A DNA stretch of 64,000 nucleotides. It comes from Neoceratodus forsteri (taxonomy: Eukaryota; Chordata; Ceratodontiformes; Ceratodontidae). The stretch is taken from positions 196,326,501-196,390,500 of the forward strand of contig CM057458.1 in assembly GCA_016271365.2 (NCBI GenBank), read 5' to 3'. The position numbers were made by a program, and so were the translations under genes. Of the stretch, positions 1-10,483 are shown one piece after another; position 1 is the first letter of the stretch, and each line of letters opens with the position of its first letter. The notes beneath the pieces were generated by a model. It was not told the origin of the DNA, ran no database searches, and was given only the letters and a program-made list of their open reading frames with translations.

Positions 1-1023
1 CCAAAGCATCCTGGTGGACACACTCAACTGGTTGCAGTCAAAGGCACATGAGTGGGAGCTTGCTGACCTTAGTAGTAGAGGACCCATTCAACAGGTGGAG
101 TCCTCCAGAGCTGGACCTTTTCGTGTCCCCACTCAATAAAAACGGTGGCATTTTTGCTCACTCGATTCAGGGCCTGGAGTTTTCTGGTGAGACATGTTGA
201 CCCTCTCTTGGAAAGGGAAGGGAAATTTCTGTAAGTATTTCCTCCCTTCTTCCTGCTTTAGCGAGCTGCTCAAGTTGCAGATGGAAGGGGCCACAATGAT
301 CCTCGTAGCCCCATTCTGGCCTTGTCAGCTCTGGTTCCCTTTACTGCAACAGCTGAGAGTGTAACCTCCAGTGCCTCTTCCTCTGTACACTGGCTTGCTC
401 TCACAGAATCTGGGCACTGTAATCCATCTGCACCTCAAATCCCTACACCTTCTTGCCTGACTCCAGAGGACATAGCCATGGCTTGGTTTGGGTATCACCC
501 AGATTGGCTGATGTCGTGGTGGCGTCTAGGAAGCCTTCCAGCAGGGCCAGTTGTTCTATGAAGTGGAAGCGTTTTGTGCTGTGGGCTGCTTCCCATCAGC
601 TGGATCCCTTCACTTGTCTGGTGAATCAGATTCTGGAGTATTTACTGTCCCTTTCAGACTCCGATCTGAAGTAAACCTCTCTTGAGGTGCACGTCTGCCA
701 TCTCTGCCTGCCATGTACCTGTTGATGGCTGTACGGTGGCACAACTGGAGGTGTTCCGTACATTCCTAAGAGGCATCCTTCACCTGAAGCCTCCTATCCT
801 CTATCCAGTCCCGCCTTGGGACTTGAATTTTGTGTTGGAAAAAATTACTTTGGCTCCTTTTGAGCCAGCTGTGACATGCAAGCAATGCTTTCTGTTGTGA
901 AAAGTGTTATTTTTAGTTGCTATTACTTCTTCTTGAAGAATTTCACAGCTACAGGTGCTCAAGTGCGAGCAGACTTACTTGGTTTTCCACGAAGACAGGG
1001 TGTCTCTGCGTACTAACCCTAAG
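1..1023 (+). mobile_element. Left half of an older DIRS-like element (RNase H tail and recombinase N-terminal half)
   Basis: The first ~60 bases encode an RNase H-type tail (DTLNWLQSKAHEW), matching the homologous tail at 56.16 kb. From about 322 the plus strand encodes, across several frames, the N-terminal half of a DIRS tyrosine recombinase: a block like LVAPFWPCQLWFPLLQQL, then ARKPSSRASCSMKWKRF and a stretch ending TNPK at about 1020. Frameshifts and stops occur at about 550, 670 and 900. The protein stops exactly where the inverted terminus of the inner DIRS element begins (1024), and the missing C-terminal part resumes at 7538. This is therefore the 5' part of an older copy that the inner element split. 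It is non-functional. Confidence 0.85.
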
Positions 1024-1192
1024 ATCTTACTTCCAGAGGGTTTCTTCAGTAGGTCGTCACATATAGGACTGGTGCCACCTGGCGTCTGGGCCACATGACA
1101 GACTTTTCGAGCAATACCTGACGGGGGACTGCCCACCGGACATCATGTGACCGATGTCAGCGTGACCCTGTATAGTGGGCGGTCCCCATGCC
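1024..1192 (+). repeat. Left inverted terminal repeat of inner DIRS
   Basis: Positions 1039-1192 are the reverse complement of 7339-7492 with roughly 10 percent mismatch. The outermost bases 1024-1068 are also the reverse complement of the first half of the internal complementary region at 7139-7180. The segment holds a CTTCAGTAGGTC block and a GC-rich inverted motif (GGACTGCCCAC and GTGGGCGGTCC) that recurs in the other DIRS pieces at 34.9 and 56.0 kb. Confidence 0.88.
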
Positions 1193-1323
1193 TGCCCTCC
1201 AGTTCTTTACTGCCATTGCCTCGTGTCAGTCACATCGCAGACTTCCCACATTGATTGTCATTGAAAGTTACTTTTTTTCATCAGTTTTCACTGCATTTTA
1301 TCTATAAAAATCCTAAGCCTTCT

Positions 1324-3660
1324 ATGTCTTCTCCGAAGAAGAAGTGCCAGTCTTGTGGTACCCAGATGCCACATAAAGACGGTCACGTGAAGTGCATAAT
1401 CTGCTTGGGCCCAGACCACCCAGTTTTTTCCTGTCCAGATTGCCAGCCTTTTAATTAGGCCACACGCAAAAGGCAGCAGCAGCAGTTTCTGGAGGCCCGC
1501 CTTTTGAAGACCCGGCTGGTGTCTTTAGAAAAGCAGATGGAGCAGATCCGTGACTCTTTATCGTCTTCCCCCTTCTAAAAAAGAACATCAGAAAGAGAAG
1601 CACAGGGAGCAGGAGCACTCCATGGAGGGTTCTCAGGCCAAGGCCTCCAGGCACTCATCCAGCAAGGCCTCTTCCCAGCCGCAGTTTAAGGAGAGATCGC
1701 CCTAGGGGATCCAGGTAAGCCCTGTAAACCTCCCTCAGCGGGTGTTAGCCTCCGCCCTCTGACGGCCGCACTGTGCCTGGGCAAGCAACCGCCCCAGCTC
1801 CTCCGGGACCGCCCTGGCTGCCGTAATCTGGCTCCCCAGACTTCATGACCTGCACGGCCTCAGCCGTTAAGTCGGCAGGGGTTCCTCCCCTCCTGCTGGC
1901 CACGCCTGGTCAGATGACCACCCTGGCATGCCACACGGCTCTCCCATTCGGAGCCTAGCGGCAACCAACCTGACATCTGGATGAGCCTGGGAGAGTCTGT
2001 CACTCTCTTCCCCCTTCTCTGCCACCGGTAGCTTCCCCGATTCGGGCCACTACCTCAGGCGAGGATAGTGCGGAGTCCCTAGACATTGATCACACCTCTG
2101 GGTCCGATCCTCATTCCCCCAATGGGGTCACAGGGAAGGAGGCTTCTCCCTAGTCATCAGGCCCTTCTCCAGAGGCCCCTCCTGTCCCCTCTGGTGGGTT
2201 CACTCTGGACCCGGTGCCTGTCCCGGTCGAGATCCTACCGTCTGATACGGCATCGGTGGAACCGATGCTGGACCCTCCAACAACGGTCTCCGAGCCCGGG
2301 CCCAGTTGTCTGCCCCAGCCTTTGGCTCCGGTGCCAGACGAGGTCCCTCCATCGGGTCCCCTTCGCCCGACTCCAGCGCCGGCCCCCTTTCCGGTGCCTG
2401 ATTGGGTGGTGCTGGTCCCGATGCCAGTGGCCCCGATGCCGATATACACGATGGCAGGCCCTACATAGTTTCTCCCACCATCAGACCTGAAGTTGAGCCT
2501 GTATTCCTGACCCTGGACTGTCCCACATTACCCCTTGTGGTATCCTGGGGATCACTTCCTGGCTGGTCCCCCTCCAGACTGGAGTGGCGCGGGTCATTAC
2601 TTCCCTGGTTACAACCCGTACCCGGGGTATGGCTACTCGGGATACCAGGGGTATCATTACCCTCCTCCCCCAGTAATCTCTCCACCTCCTCCTCCTCCTC
2701 TGCCTCCTCCACAACCTCTGGTTCAACTGGACTTCAAGACCCTCATCCAGTCTTGGTGGCAGGAGGCATGCTCGGAGCTGGTATCTGACCTGGAGAGCAG
2801 ACTCCCACCTCTGCACTCTCCCAGGTCTCCATCCCGTAGGAGTTTGTGCCCTTCTACCGTCCATGTCCTGGGAACTACTTCTAAGGATATTGCTCTCCTG
2901 GATTTAGGAGACCATCCAGACAAGGGAGATGATGAGGATGGCGATGATTTGCTGGAGAAGCTCTCGGACCATGAATCCTCAGTCCCTAAGGGCAAGGTTT
3001 CACCCAAGTCTCCACCAGAGGACCCTGCCTTTTTGGACCTTTTGAGGTCCATGCAGAATTATTTTGATTGGGAGTTAGAAGAGCAAGATCTGATGCGACA
3101 GAGACTCGCCAAACATCTGGACCTGGAGTCTTTGAGCCCGGTCCCTGTTCTCCCATGGATAACACCTCACCTGGACCTCACCTCTACAGTCTGGCAGATG
3201 CCTCATTCCATCCTGGCTGTCCCCAAGAGGGTGGACAGAGTTTACCGGGTGTCCAAGGATGCTCCGTTCCTCAGTGCACATCTGAAGGCGGATTCCGACG
3301 TGATTTCAGCTGCTCATGACTGCTCCTCAGCACCTAAGCACATGAGCATCTCTCCTCCAGACAAGGAGTTGAGGAAGATGGATCCGTTCGGTAAGAAGGT
3401 CTATTCTTCGGCCACATGTGCTCTTTGATTCTTTAACTATGTGGCCCACATGGTGTTGCACCAAAAAGCTACCTTGGCCAGGCTCGAGACCCAAGTCCAA
3501 GCTATGAACCCTTTGGCTCTCAAGGAGGAGCTCGCCAAGGATCTCCACCTGTCACGTTTTTCTTGCAAGCATGCATTGTGGGCTACTTATGACTCTGTCG
3601 ATTCAGTAGCCCATGCCTTGGTGACTGCCGTTGCTTTGAGATGGAAGGTCTGACTTTGCA
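1324..3660 (+). pseudogene. DIRS gag (ORF1) remnant
   Basis: The likely start at 1324 opens with MSSPKKKCQSC followed by a Cys/His cluster (CX2C, then CIICLGPDH), a hallmark of vertebrate DIRS ORF1; the homologous start at 35.09 kb has the same spacing. A stop at 1456 and later frameshifts break it. A proline-rich middle (2214-2700) leads into a long open stretch 2535-3428 with acidic and serine-rich segments and a conserved block (PHLDLTSTVWQMPHSILAVP). The last recognisable piece, 3441-3653, resembles the helical end of DIRS gag (ALKEELAKDLHLSRFSCKHAL). Gag would package element RNA. The start is chosen for its match to the second copy; the end is approximate. Confidence 0.75.
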
Positions 3661-4086
3661 TCTCTGGCCTCGTAAATGAGGTTCAGTCTATGATTCAGGA
3701 TACCCCCTTTCGGGGCTTGGTGCTATTTAGTGGCAAGACTAAGGACATCATCACCAATCTCCGGGATAAGGGTCAGGCCCTAAGGTCAGTGCACTGATCG
3801 GGTGCCCAACAACAGCAGCAGCCCTTTCGGAAAAGGACCTGGAGGCAGAGAAAGCAGGCCCCGACTCGTCACCAGGGCAAGAGTAAGTCCACAGAGTTCT
3901 GCCACTCCTCCTCCCTCCAAGAATCAGGGACATTCAGGGGGCATTCCCCCTGACTGTCCTGCCACCTCCTGACTCCCTCGCCCCACCTCCTCCTCCTCAG
4001 CCTCATTGTGAGGAGCTGGTGGGGGGAGGTTTGCCTGCCATGCGCAGGAGTGGCAGGACATCACCTCTGAAACATGGGTCCTGCAG

Positions 4087-5600
4087 TTGGTGTCTGCTGG
4101 ACACACTATAGAGTTTCTGGAGATTTCCCCAGACTCTCCGCCAAACCAATCAGGCTCTTCTCGTCCGAGAAGAAATTCAGTCTCTCTTGCTCAAGGAAGC
4201 AATAGAGAGCATTCCCCTCCATCAAAGGGGAAAGGGGTTTTACTCCCACTTCTTCCTGGTTCCAGAAAAGTCAGGCGACATGAGACCCATCCTCGACCTG
4301 AGCAGGCTCAACCTGTTTGTTGAGTACAAAAAGTTCAGGATACTGACTCTCCAAAGCCTTCTCCGTCTCCTGGAGAACCAGTGGTGTTGTGCTCTGGATA
4401 TGCAGGATGCTTACCTGCATATCCCAATCTTTTTTTAATCCAATTGTTTTAACCAGGAGTGGCACACTAAGCTGAAAGCTTGTTTACAGGTGCAACTTGG
4501 GAGCACAGGAAAGTTAAGTGACTTGCTCAAGGTCACACAGTATGTAAGTGGGGGCTGTGGGATTCAAACCCACGTCTCCAGATTTGCAGCTCAGAGCCTT
4601 AAACCACTGCGTTATACTGCCTCATTCCCCATCCACCGCTGGTTCCTGCGGTTCTGTTTCCAAGAGACCACTTCCAGTTCAGGGCCCTCCCCTTTGGCCT
4701 TTCCACGGCACCTCGGTTTTTACCAAGTGCTTGGTGGTGGTGGCAGCCTTTCTGCGTCACTAGGACATAGCAGTTTTCCCTTACCTGGATGATTGGCTGA
4801 TTTCAGACCCTTCCAAGGATTCTCTCTCAGAGGCTCTGGCTTTCATTCTGGATTTGTTTTCCAAGTTGGGGATTACTGTCAGTTTCCCCAAGTCATCTCT
4901 TTCCCCGACGCAGAGACTTCAGTTTATCAGGGCGGTCTTGGACATGGTCCAAAGCAGAGTCTTCCTCCCTCCGGACAGAGTGGAGACTCTGGCCCGTCCG
5001 GTTTCAGTAGTGGCCTCATCCAGGACCATCCCAGCAAGGGAGGTGGCGGCCTCCATCTCTGCTGTTCCTCTCACGAGGCTTCATATGAGAGTCACTCACT
5101 GGTCCTTGCGGGTGCGGTGGGATCAACTCCTGGATGACCTGGACCATCTGGTCCTGATTTTGTCGGTAGTTCAGAAAGACATGCTTTGGTGGAGGGATCC
5201 CTGCAACCTTTCTTTGGGTCTTCCTTTCAGGAGCCAGGCCCCCTCAGCATCCCTGACTACAGATGCACAGAACATGGGATGGGAGGCACATCTAGGGGAA
5301 CACCAAGCCCAGGGACTTTGGTCGAGCTCAGAGGCATTGCTGCACATCAACATTCTGAAGAGGAGAGCGGTCTTGTATGCACTTCAGGCATTCCAGATGC
5401 TTCTCCCCAAGGGATCACTGCTTGTCCAGATGGACAACATGTCAGTAGTCTGGTACCTCAACAAACAAGGAGGAACTTGCTTGTACCCTCTTTGCAGGGA
5501 AGCGATAAGAGTGTGAAACTGGGCAGTCCTGCACGATCTGGCCTTAGTGGCAGTGCATGTTCCAGGTGTTCAGAATGTCCTGGTAGACAGTCTTAGCAGG
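4087..5600 (+). pseudogene. DIRS reverse transcriptase / RNase H remnant, split by a SINE
   Basis: RT motifs appear in order. First come MRPILDLSRLN and DMQDAYLHIPI (catalytic Asp of motif A), up to 4429. A SINE insertion follows. The protein resumes at about 4633 with HRWFLRFCF, FRALPFGLS and TKCLVVVAAFLR, and the motif C tetrad YLDD is encoded at 4782-4793. The RNase H domain follows in the frame 4854-5516: TTDAQNMGWEAHL supplies the first Asp, LHINILKRRAVLYAL the Glu, and VQMDNMSVVWYLNKQGG another Asp. The protein would make element cDNA. Frame changes near 4710, a stop near 4762 and the SINE make it inactive. Confidence 0.88.
4430..4623 (-). mobile_element. tRNA-derived SINE (MIR/CORE-like) inserted in DIRS RT
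   Basis: Read on the minus strand this is a tRNA-like head with an A-box-like TAACGCAGTGG (4604-4614) and a B-box-like GGGTTTGAATCCC (4559-4571). It is followed by a MIR-like core reading TGTGACCTTGAGCAAGTCAC and an A-rich tail (T run at 4430-4436 on plus). Imperfect target duplications flank it, CATATCCCAATC at 4418-4429 and CATTCCCCATC at 4623-4633. Removing it restores RT continuity (HIPI then HRWF). It is a retroposon, not a functional tRNA gene. Confidence 0.82.
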
Positions 5601-5776
5601 TCTCGAATCCTCAGTCACGAATAGGAACTAAGTCAGGAAGTGGCAGAATCTCTCTTCCTAAGGTGGGGGCGTCCAGAACTCAACCTTTTCGCCTCCCCAT
5701 CCAACGCAAAACTTCACAGTTTTCGCTCGCTCATTCCAGGGCATGGTGCTTTCTGACATGACGTACTGTCTCTCTC

Positions 5777-7120
5777 TTGGACAGGGAAATTTTTGTACAC
5801 CTTCCCTCCATTTTCCATTCTCCAGAGGGTTCTCCTCAAACTCCAGGCAGAGAAGGCATGGATGATCCCCATCGCCCCCCTCTGGCCGAGTCAGATTTCT
5901 TTTCTGCTTTTGCAGCAGTTATCGGAGGAACCACCAGTTCCACTTCCTATGACTCAAGAACTCTTGACTCAGAATCAAGGCCGGCTCGTTCATCCGGGGC
6001 TCAGGACCCTGCACCTTCATGCGTGGCTCCTGCAGACATAGTGGTATCTCACTTTGGGGTCTCCTCTCGGGTCGCCCAAATACTGGTTGAGGCCAGAAAA
6101 CCATCTACCCGTTCCACCTATGCTATGAAGTGGAAATGTTTTTCCATTTGGGCAGCTTCCAAAGATTGGAACCCTTTCTCTTGCTCTGCCCCTCAAGTCA
6201 TGGAATACCGCCTTCATCTGTCAGATTCGGGCCTCTTTTATTCCTCTTTGAAAATCGCCATTTTGGCATACCACGAGCTGGTGGATGGCAAACCCATGGC
6301 TCAGCTGGAAGTCTCAAAAACATTTCTCAAAGGGATTCTCCATCTGAAACTCCTCATCTGCAGCCCTACACCACCTTGGGATTTAAACTTTATGTCGGAG
6401 AAACTCACTCTCCCGCCTTTTGAACCAGCAGTGAGCTATGATTTATGCTTCCTGTCCTGGAAGACGTTGTTTTTAGTTGCGGTTACCTCAGCTCAAAGAA
6501 TTTCGGTGCTTCAGGTTCTGGTTTGTAAGGAGCCTTATTTAATTATCCATAGGGACTGGGTGGTCCTTGGGACAAATCCTAAGTTTTTGCCTAAAGTGGT
6601 GTCAGAGGTCACACTGACTCAATCAGTGGAGCTCCCAGTCTATTTTCCATTCCCTGCAAATAGGAGTGAGGTACTCCTGCACACTATGGATGTGCATCGT
6701 ATCCATATCCTCTGGTGCTGTACTCACCGTACAAAAGAATTCCATAAGGATGACCAATTGTTCATCTCCTTTGCTCCCAGGTCTTTAGGCAAATATGTTT
6801 CTAAGCAGTGCCTGTCCAGTTGGCTGGGCAGTTGTATTCGCTTGTGTTACCAGAAGTATGACAAGCCTCTGCCAGGAACCATCAGGGATTCATTCTACAG
6901 GGGGCATGGCTGCTTCCGCAGCTTTTTTTCACAACGTTTCAGCAGCCGATATCTGCGCAGCAGCGTGGAGTTCTGTCCATACTTTTACCAAACACTACAG
7001 TCTGGACATTGCTTCTAGGCGGAGGGCAGGTTTTGGCCTGGCTGTTCTGCAGGACCTTTTTGTCCTAGGCTGGTTCCACTCTGTTTTTTCCTCCTTCCTT
7101 ATTTCGGTCTCTCTTCGCAG
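5777..7120 (+). pseudogene. DIRS tyrosine recombinase remnant
   Basis: The open frame 5777-7018 (413 aa) carries most of a DIRS recombinase: a SAM-like N-terminal domain (ARKPSTRSTYAMKWKCF), then the catalytic-domain start with the first Arg in VAVTSAQRISVLQ, and a long beta region (TNPKFLPKVVSEVTLTQS). A frameshift near 6890 moves the true C-terminus to the frame read as HSTGGMAASAAFFHNVSAADI and TKHYSLDIASRRR, where the Tyr of KHYS is the probable nucleophile. The HxxR box reads HSTG, so the second Arg is lost. The enzyme would integrate circular element DNA; this copy cannot. The older copies at 1-1023/7538-7980 and 56.3-57.4 kb align with it block by block. Confidence 0.9.
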
Positions 7121-7138
7121 GGATGGCTTGGGATTCAA

Positions 7139-7237
7139 TCCTATATGTAATGACCTACTGAAGAAACCTTCTCAAAGTAAGATAGTACAGTTACATAGGA
7201 ACTTACCTTCAAGACAGGTTCCTTCAGTAGGTCATAT
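7139..7237 (+). repeat. DIRS internal complementary region
   Basis: The first half (7139-7180) is the reverse complement of the element's left end (1024-1068). The second half (about 7186-7237) is the reverse complement of its right end (about 7470-7537). Together they represent the joined ends, the template DIRS elements use to circularise their cDNA. It follows the recombinase gene directly, as expected. Confidence 0.85.
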
Positions 7238-7338
7238 TTTTCCCTCCCTCCTTCCCCCTTTTTATTTAAAGATTCCAGACTCTGTTTCCTCCTACTGTCA
7301 GGCCTATTCCAGGCTCTGGTGGGAGAACTAGAGTGTGG

Positions 7339-7537
7339 GGCGTGGGGACCGCCCACTATATAGGATTACGCTGATGTCGGTCACATGATGTTGGGTGGGC
7401 GGTCCCCTGTCCAGTATTGCTAGGAAAGTCTGCTGTGTGGCCCAGATGTCAGGTGGCACTAGTCCTGTATGTGATGACCTACTGAAGGAACCTCTCTCGA
7501 AGATCTACTGTTACGGTAAGTTCCTACATAACTGTAC
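7339..7537 (+). repeat. Right inverted terminal repeat of inner DIRS
   Basis: This is the reverse complement of the left terminus over 154 bp (7339-7492), then a right-end-specific tail through TAAGTTCCTACATAACTGTA that matches the second half of the internal complementary region. The older DIRS recombinase reading frame resumes immediately after it. Confidence 0.87.
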
Positions 7538-8402
7538 TTTTCTTCCTAAGTTGGTGTCCGAGTTTCCTTTAAATCAATCCATCCACCTTCCTGTTTATTA
7601 CCCAGAGCATGTCAGTCCAGAGGAAGCATAGCTTCACACTTTAGATGTCCATAGAATTCTGTGTTACTACACCCATTGTAAGAAGGACTGTAGAAAGTCC
7701 TAACAGTTGTTTGTTTCTTTTGCCCCTGGGAAAAGGGCATCCCTGTTTCGAAACAGTGCTTGTCCAAATGGTTGGCCAACTGTATTACTTATTGCTACTG
7801 AAAGTATGGCAAGGATCTTCCTGGCATTGTTCGTGGTCACGCCACCAGAGGCATGGCCACTTCTGTTGCCTGTTTCAGGAGTGTGTCAGCTGCAGAGATC
7901 TGTGCTGCTGCTGCTACTGCTACTTGGAGTTCTGTCCATACCTTTACCAAGAACTACAGTCTGGACAATGTCTCTAGGTGTAGGACCAGCCTTGGCCTAG
8001 CTGTCCTCCAGGGCCTACTTTCTTAGGTTCAAAGTTTCCTCCACCCAGACTGTGCTGTCTACTGATGGAACTGCTTGGGACTCATTCCATTGGTATGGCC
8101 TACTGCAAGAGATACTCCCGAAGTCAGATAGTACAGTTACATAAAAACTTTCCCTAACAGTATATCTACGAGGGGAACTCTTGTGGCAGGTCATGCCATC
8201 CCTCCTTCCTTCCCCCCTGTACCTGGGAGGTCTTTCTATGTCTGTGCCTCTTTCTACATTATTTTCATTTTGGTGGAAACCATTGGATCCTCCTCAGTTC
8301 CCTCTGCCCAGCCTAGGTGGCTTATGGTCTCCAGAGGGTGTGGCCTGCTGTAAGAGATCCCATCGTAGATCTACTGTTACGGTAAGTTCTTACGTAACTG
8401 TA
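7538..8402 (+). mobile_element. Right half of the older DIRS-like element
   Basis: The recombinase sequence missing from 1-1023 resumes here (FLPKLVSEFPLNQSIHLPVYYPE), continuing with broken frames through a His/Arg-type region to LEFCPYLYQELQSGQCL (about 7977). It is followed by the older element's own internal complementary region (about 8090-8200) and right terminus (about 8335-8402), both recognisable from the ACTGTTACGGTAAGTTC and ACAGTTACATA motifs shared with the inner copy. Identity to the inner copy is clearly lower, consistent with greater age. Confidence 0.82.
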
Positions 8403-8553
8403 ATATATACCTCCTCCAGTCTGGAAATACCAGACTAACCACAGAAGCATGCCCACTTGTTACAGGCTCGGATCCAGAAAGATCTTTAGTAGCAGAAAAC
8501 TGGGTCCCCATAGATATGTAGAAATGGATTTACTATCAGTGGCTGAAACTCTG

Positions 8554-8731
8554 TTGCCGAATTTCACAATCCCAGCCGTACATTCCTGACATTTAAATTT
8601 TGCCTGCAGTGGAATTTATTTACATTTTGTGAGCTGCCCCTCCTTAATATAACAAACTCTGCTCGGTGAAATTTATCTGTCAGACAGTTGTGTGTCAGGA
8701 ATGTGGTGTTGGGATTGTGAATGTCGGGCAA
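8554..8731. repeat. Fold-back (MITE-like) element
   Basis: An arm at 8554-8594 is the approximate reverse complement of 8691-8731 (about 80 percent), with a ~95 bp AT-rich spacer. The outer arm ends read TTGCCGAATTTCAC and, on the other strand, TTGCCCGACATTCAC. No clear target duplication was found. It is probably a small non-autonomous DNA transposon of unknown family. Confidence 0.6.
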
Positions 8732-8734
8732 GAG

Positions 8735-9350
8735 AATTTCGGGCAAATAAAAAAATACTTTAAAAATTGTAGCAAAAAATCTAGCTGTATCCAGTTGAAT
8801 TAACTGTAGACCCCATTCTCATGAATGTCCAAACAGAGAATAAAATGTGTGATTATATTCAGAAATCAAAACAAAAAAAACATAATATAAAGGTATTTAA
8901 GTAAAAATTAGGTACTGCTGGTTAGTCAGTAAAGAGCTTTGTTCTGTGGTGGTCCCGATATCTTGTTTTGCATTGTCTTGCTGGCTTCAGTAGTTTAATA
9001 CTGCAACTCAAAGGTTTAAGAAAAAGCCAGGGTAAAAAGCAGGAGATAGCTTCCATGTAAAAAGGATGCCAGAGTGAACCCGTGTCTCACAAGCTGCATC
9101 AAACAGATGCTGACCCAACAGTATGAATGCTGCTCAGGAATGTGCCCTGTTGTGACATGGTGACATTTTGGGGGGTGGCCTTCATCAGACAAATTTATTC
9201 CATCTTATTGGATCTGGGTGCTGGATTCATTTTCAGGAGTGGAGGGTGGTAAGTCTCCTGCTTTGAGTTTTTTTCCTTTTATTTTCCCGTTAGGGATCCA
9301 TACACCAGGCCTCTTGTTTCTGGTAGCTGGGACTGTGCATTTATTTTCCT
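8735..9350. other. Stretch without recognised features
   Basis: AT-rich sequence with no coherent reading frame, repeat or RNA gene that I can recognise. Confidence 0.5.
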
Positions 9351-9354
9351 TTTA

Positions 9355-10350
9355 AAATGGTGCAGGATCTGCATCAAAAGTCCTATGAGGAGAGACTAAA
9401 GGACTTCAATGTGTACTCTCTAGAAGAGGGGATATGATGGAGACCTTTAAATACCTCATGGAGGTAAACAAGATACAGGAGGGAAGTACTTTTCAGAAGA
9501 AAAAGTGCCAAGAACAAGGGGACATGTTATGAAGCTGGAGGTGGGTAGATCCAGGAGAGATGTGAGGAAGCAAGGCCACTGCGCTGCCTGGTTTCTTTTT
9601 TCCCCTTAATTTCTCCCTCCTCTCTCTCCTACTCACCCCTCCCTCTCTTCGCTATTCTGCCCCTAACCACTCCTCACTTTTCCTCCTCTATTCCTCCCAG
9701 CCTACCTCCCTCTCTGATCCTCCTCTTCGACACCTGAAATGCCCCAGGCTGCATCTTTCCTACTTATTACAATAACGAACTAATACTACATACTGTACCC
9801 TTTGTATTTAGGTTGTTTTTATTCTTAGCCCAGGCGTACTCGCCCCAATGCCAGTCGCTGTTTGGTTGTGATACTGCTTAATTTTTACTTGCTATGTCTG
9901 TTTAGTTACTAAGTCAGGTATACATTGTCCAATGCCTGTGCTCAGTTTTTATTATTCTATAGAGCATTACTTCAGGCTGCAATTCTACTTGTTTACAATG
10001 CATGTCTCCATCCTTGCTTACCCTCCATTGTACCTGTGTATGTTTCCTGATAAGGAGCCTATGTAAAAGAACCCATTGCTCAAAGGTATTAATCCGAAAT
10101 TTTAATAAATAAATAATAAGTACTTCTTCACAAAAAGAGTGATGGCTTCTTGGAACAGCCTTCCAGCAGAGGTGGTGGGAGAGAAAACAGTGGTGGGGTT
10201 CAAGAATGCATGGGACAGGCACAAGGGAATCACAGTGGAAAGGAAGGGGGTGAAGGAGAAAGAGCTGTAGGTCAAGTACGGTCGGCCGTAATAATGTAGG
10301 CAGGGAAAACGGGCAGACTGAATGGACAAAGTGGTCTATATCTGCCATCA
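9355..10350 (+). mobile_element. CR1 LINE 3' fragment, split by a second LINE tail
   Basis: Two pieces encode the standard CR1 RT C-terminus. Positions 9365-9574 give HQKSYEERLKDFNVYSLEE and the region before the RK(N/Y)FF block; 10113-10345 continue with the segment around FFTKRVMASWNSLPAEVVGE, then a CR1-type 3' end. Between them lies 9575-10112, which ends in ATTTTAATAAATAAATAATAA and looks like the 3' end of a different, 5'-truncated LINE. The CR1 piece is a dead 5'-truncated copy with frame breaks. Confidence 0.72.
9575..10112 (+). mobile_element. 5'-truncated LINE 3' end inserted in CR1
   Basis: A pyrimidine-rich segment followed by a unique 3' UTR-like stretch and a tail of AATAAATAAATAA interrupts the CR1 reading. 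Its tail and C/T-rich composition resemble the L2/Rex1-like LINE 3' ends elsewhere in the window (about 41.4 kb), but I cannot name the family. Target duplications are not clear. Confidence 0.5.
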
Positions 10351-10483
10351 AATTCTGTGTTACTGTGAAGGTATTTAAGTCTCCTTGAGAAAATGTATGC
10401 CCAAATCAACCTCCTAAAGCAAAGAAAGGACTACTTTCCTCTTCTGGGAGTTTCAAATAATATACTTAATTAAGGAGGTGACT

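Larger units (their letters stand above)
1024..7537 (+). mobile_element. DIRS-like retrotransposon (inner, nearly full length)
   Basis: This is a tyrosine-recombinase retrotransposon of about 6.5 kb. It has inverted terminal repeats (154 bp core 1039-1192 and 7339-7492, reverse complements with few mismatches), an internal complementary region at 7139-7237 that matches both outer ends, and the DIRS gene order gag, RT/RNase H, recombinase. DIRS elements integrate as circles through the recombinase and make no target duplication, which fits the clean join seen when the flanks are compared. Each gene is broken by stops or frameshifts, and a SINE sits in the RT. Boundaries are good to a few bases. 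Confidence 0.9.

Noticed and set aside
4550..4620. Possible tRNA gene
   Set aside because: The A and B boxes belong to a SINE with a MIR-like core, an A-rich tail and target duplications; no tRNA cloverleaf is complete.
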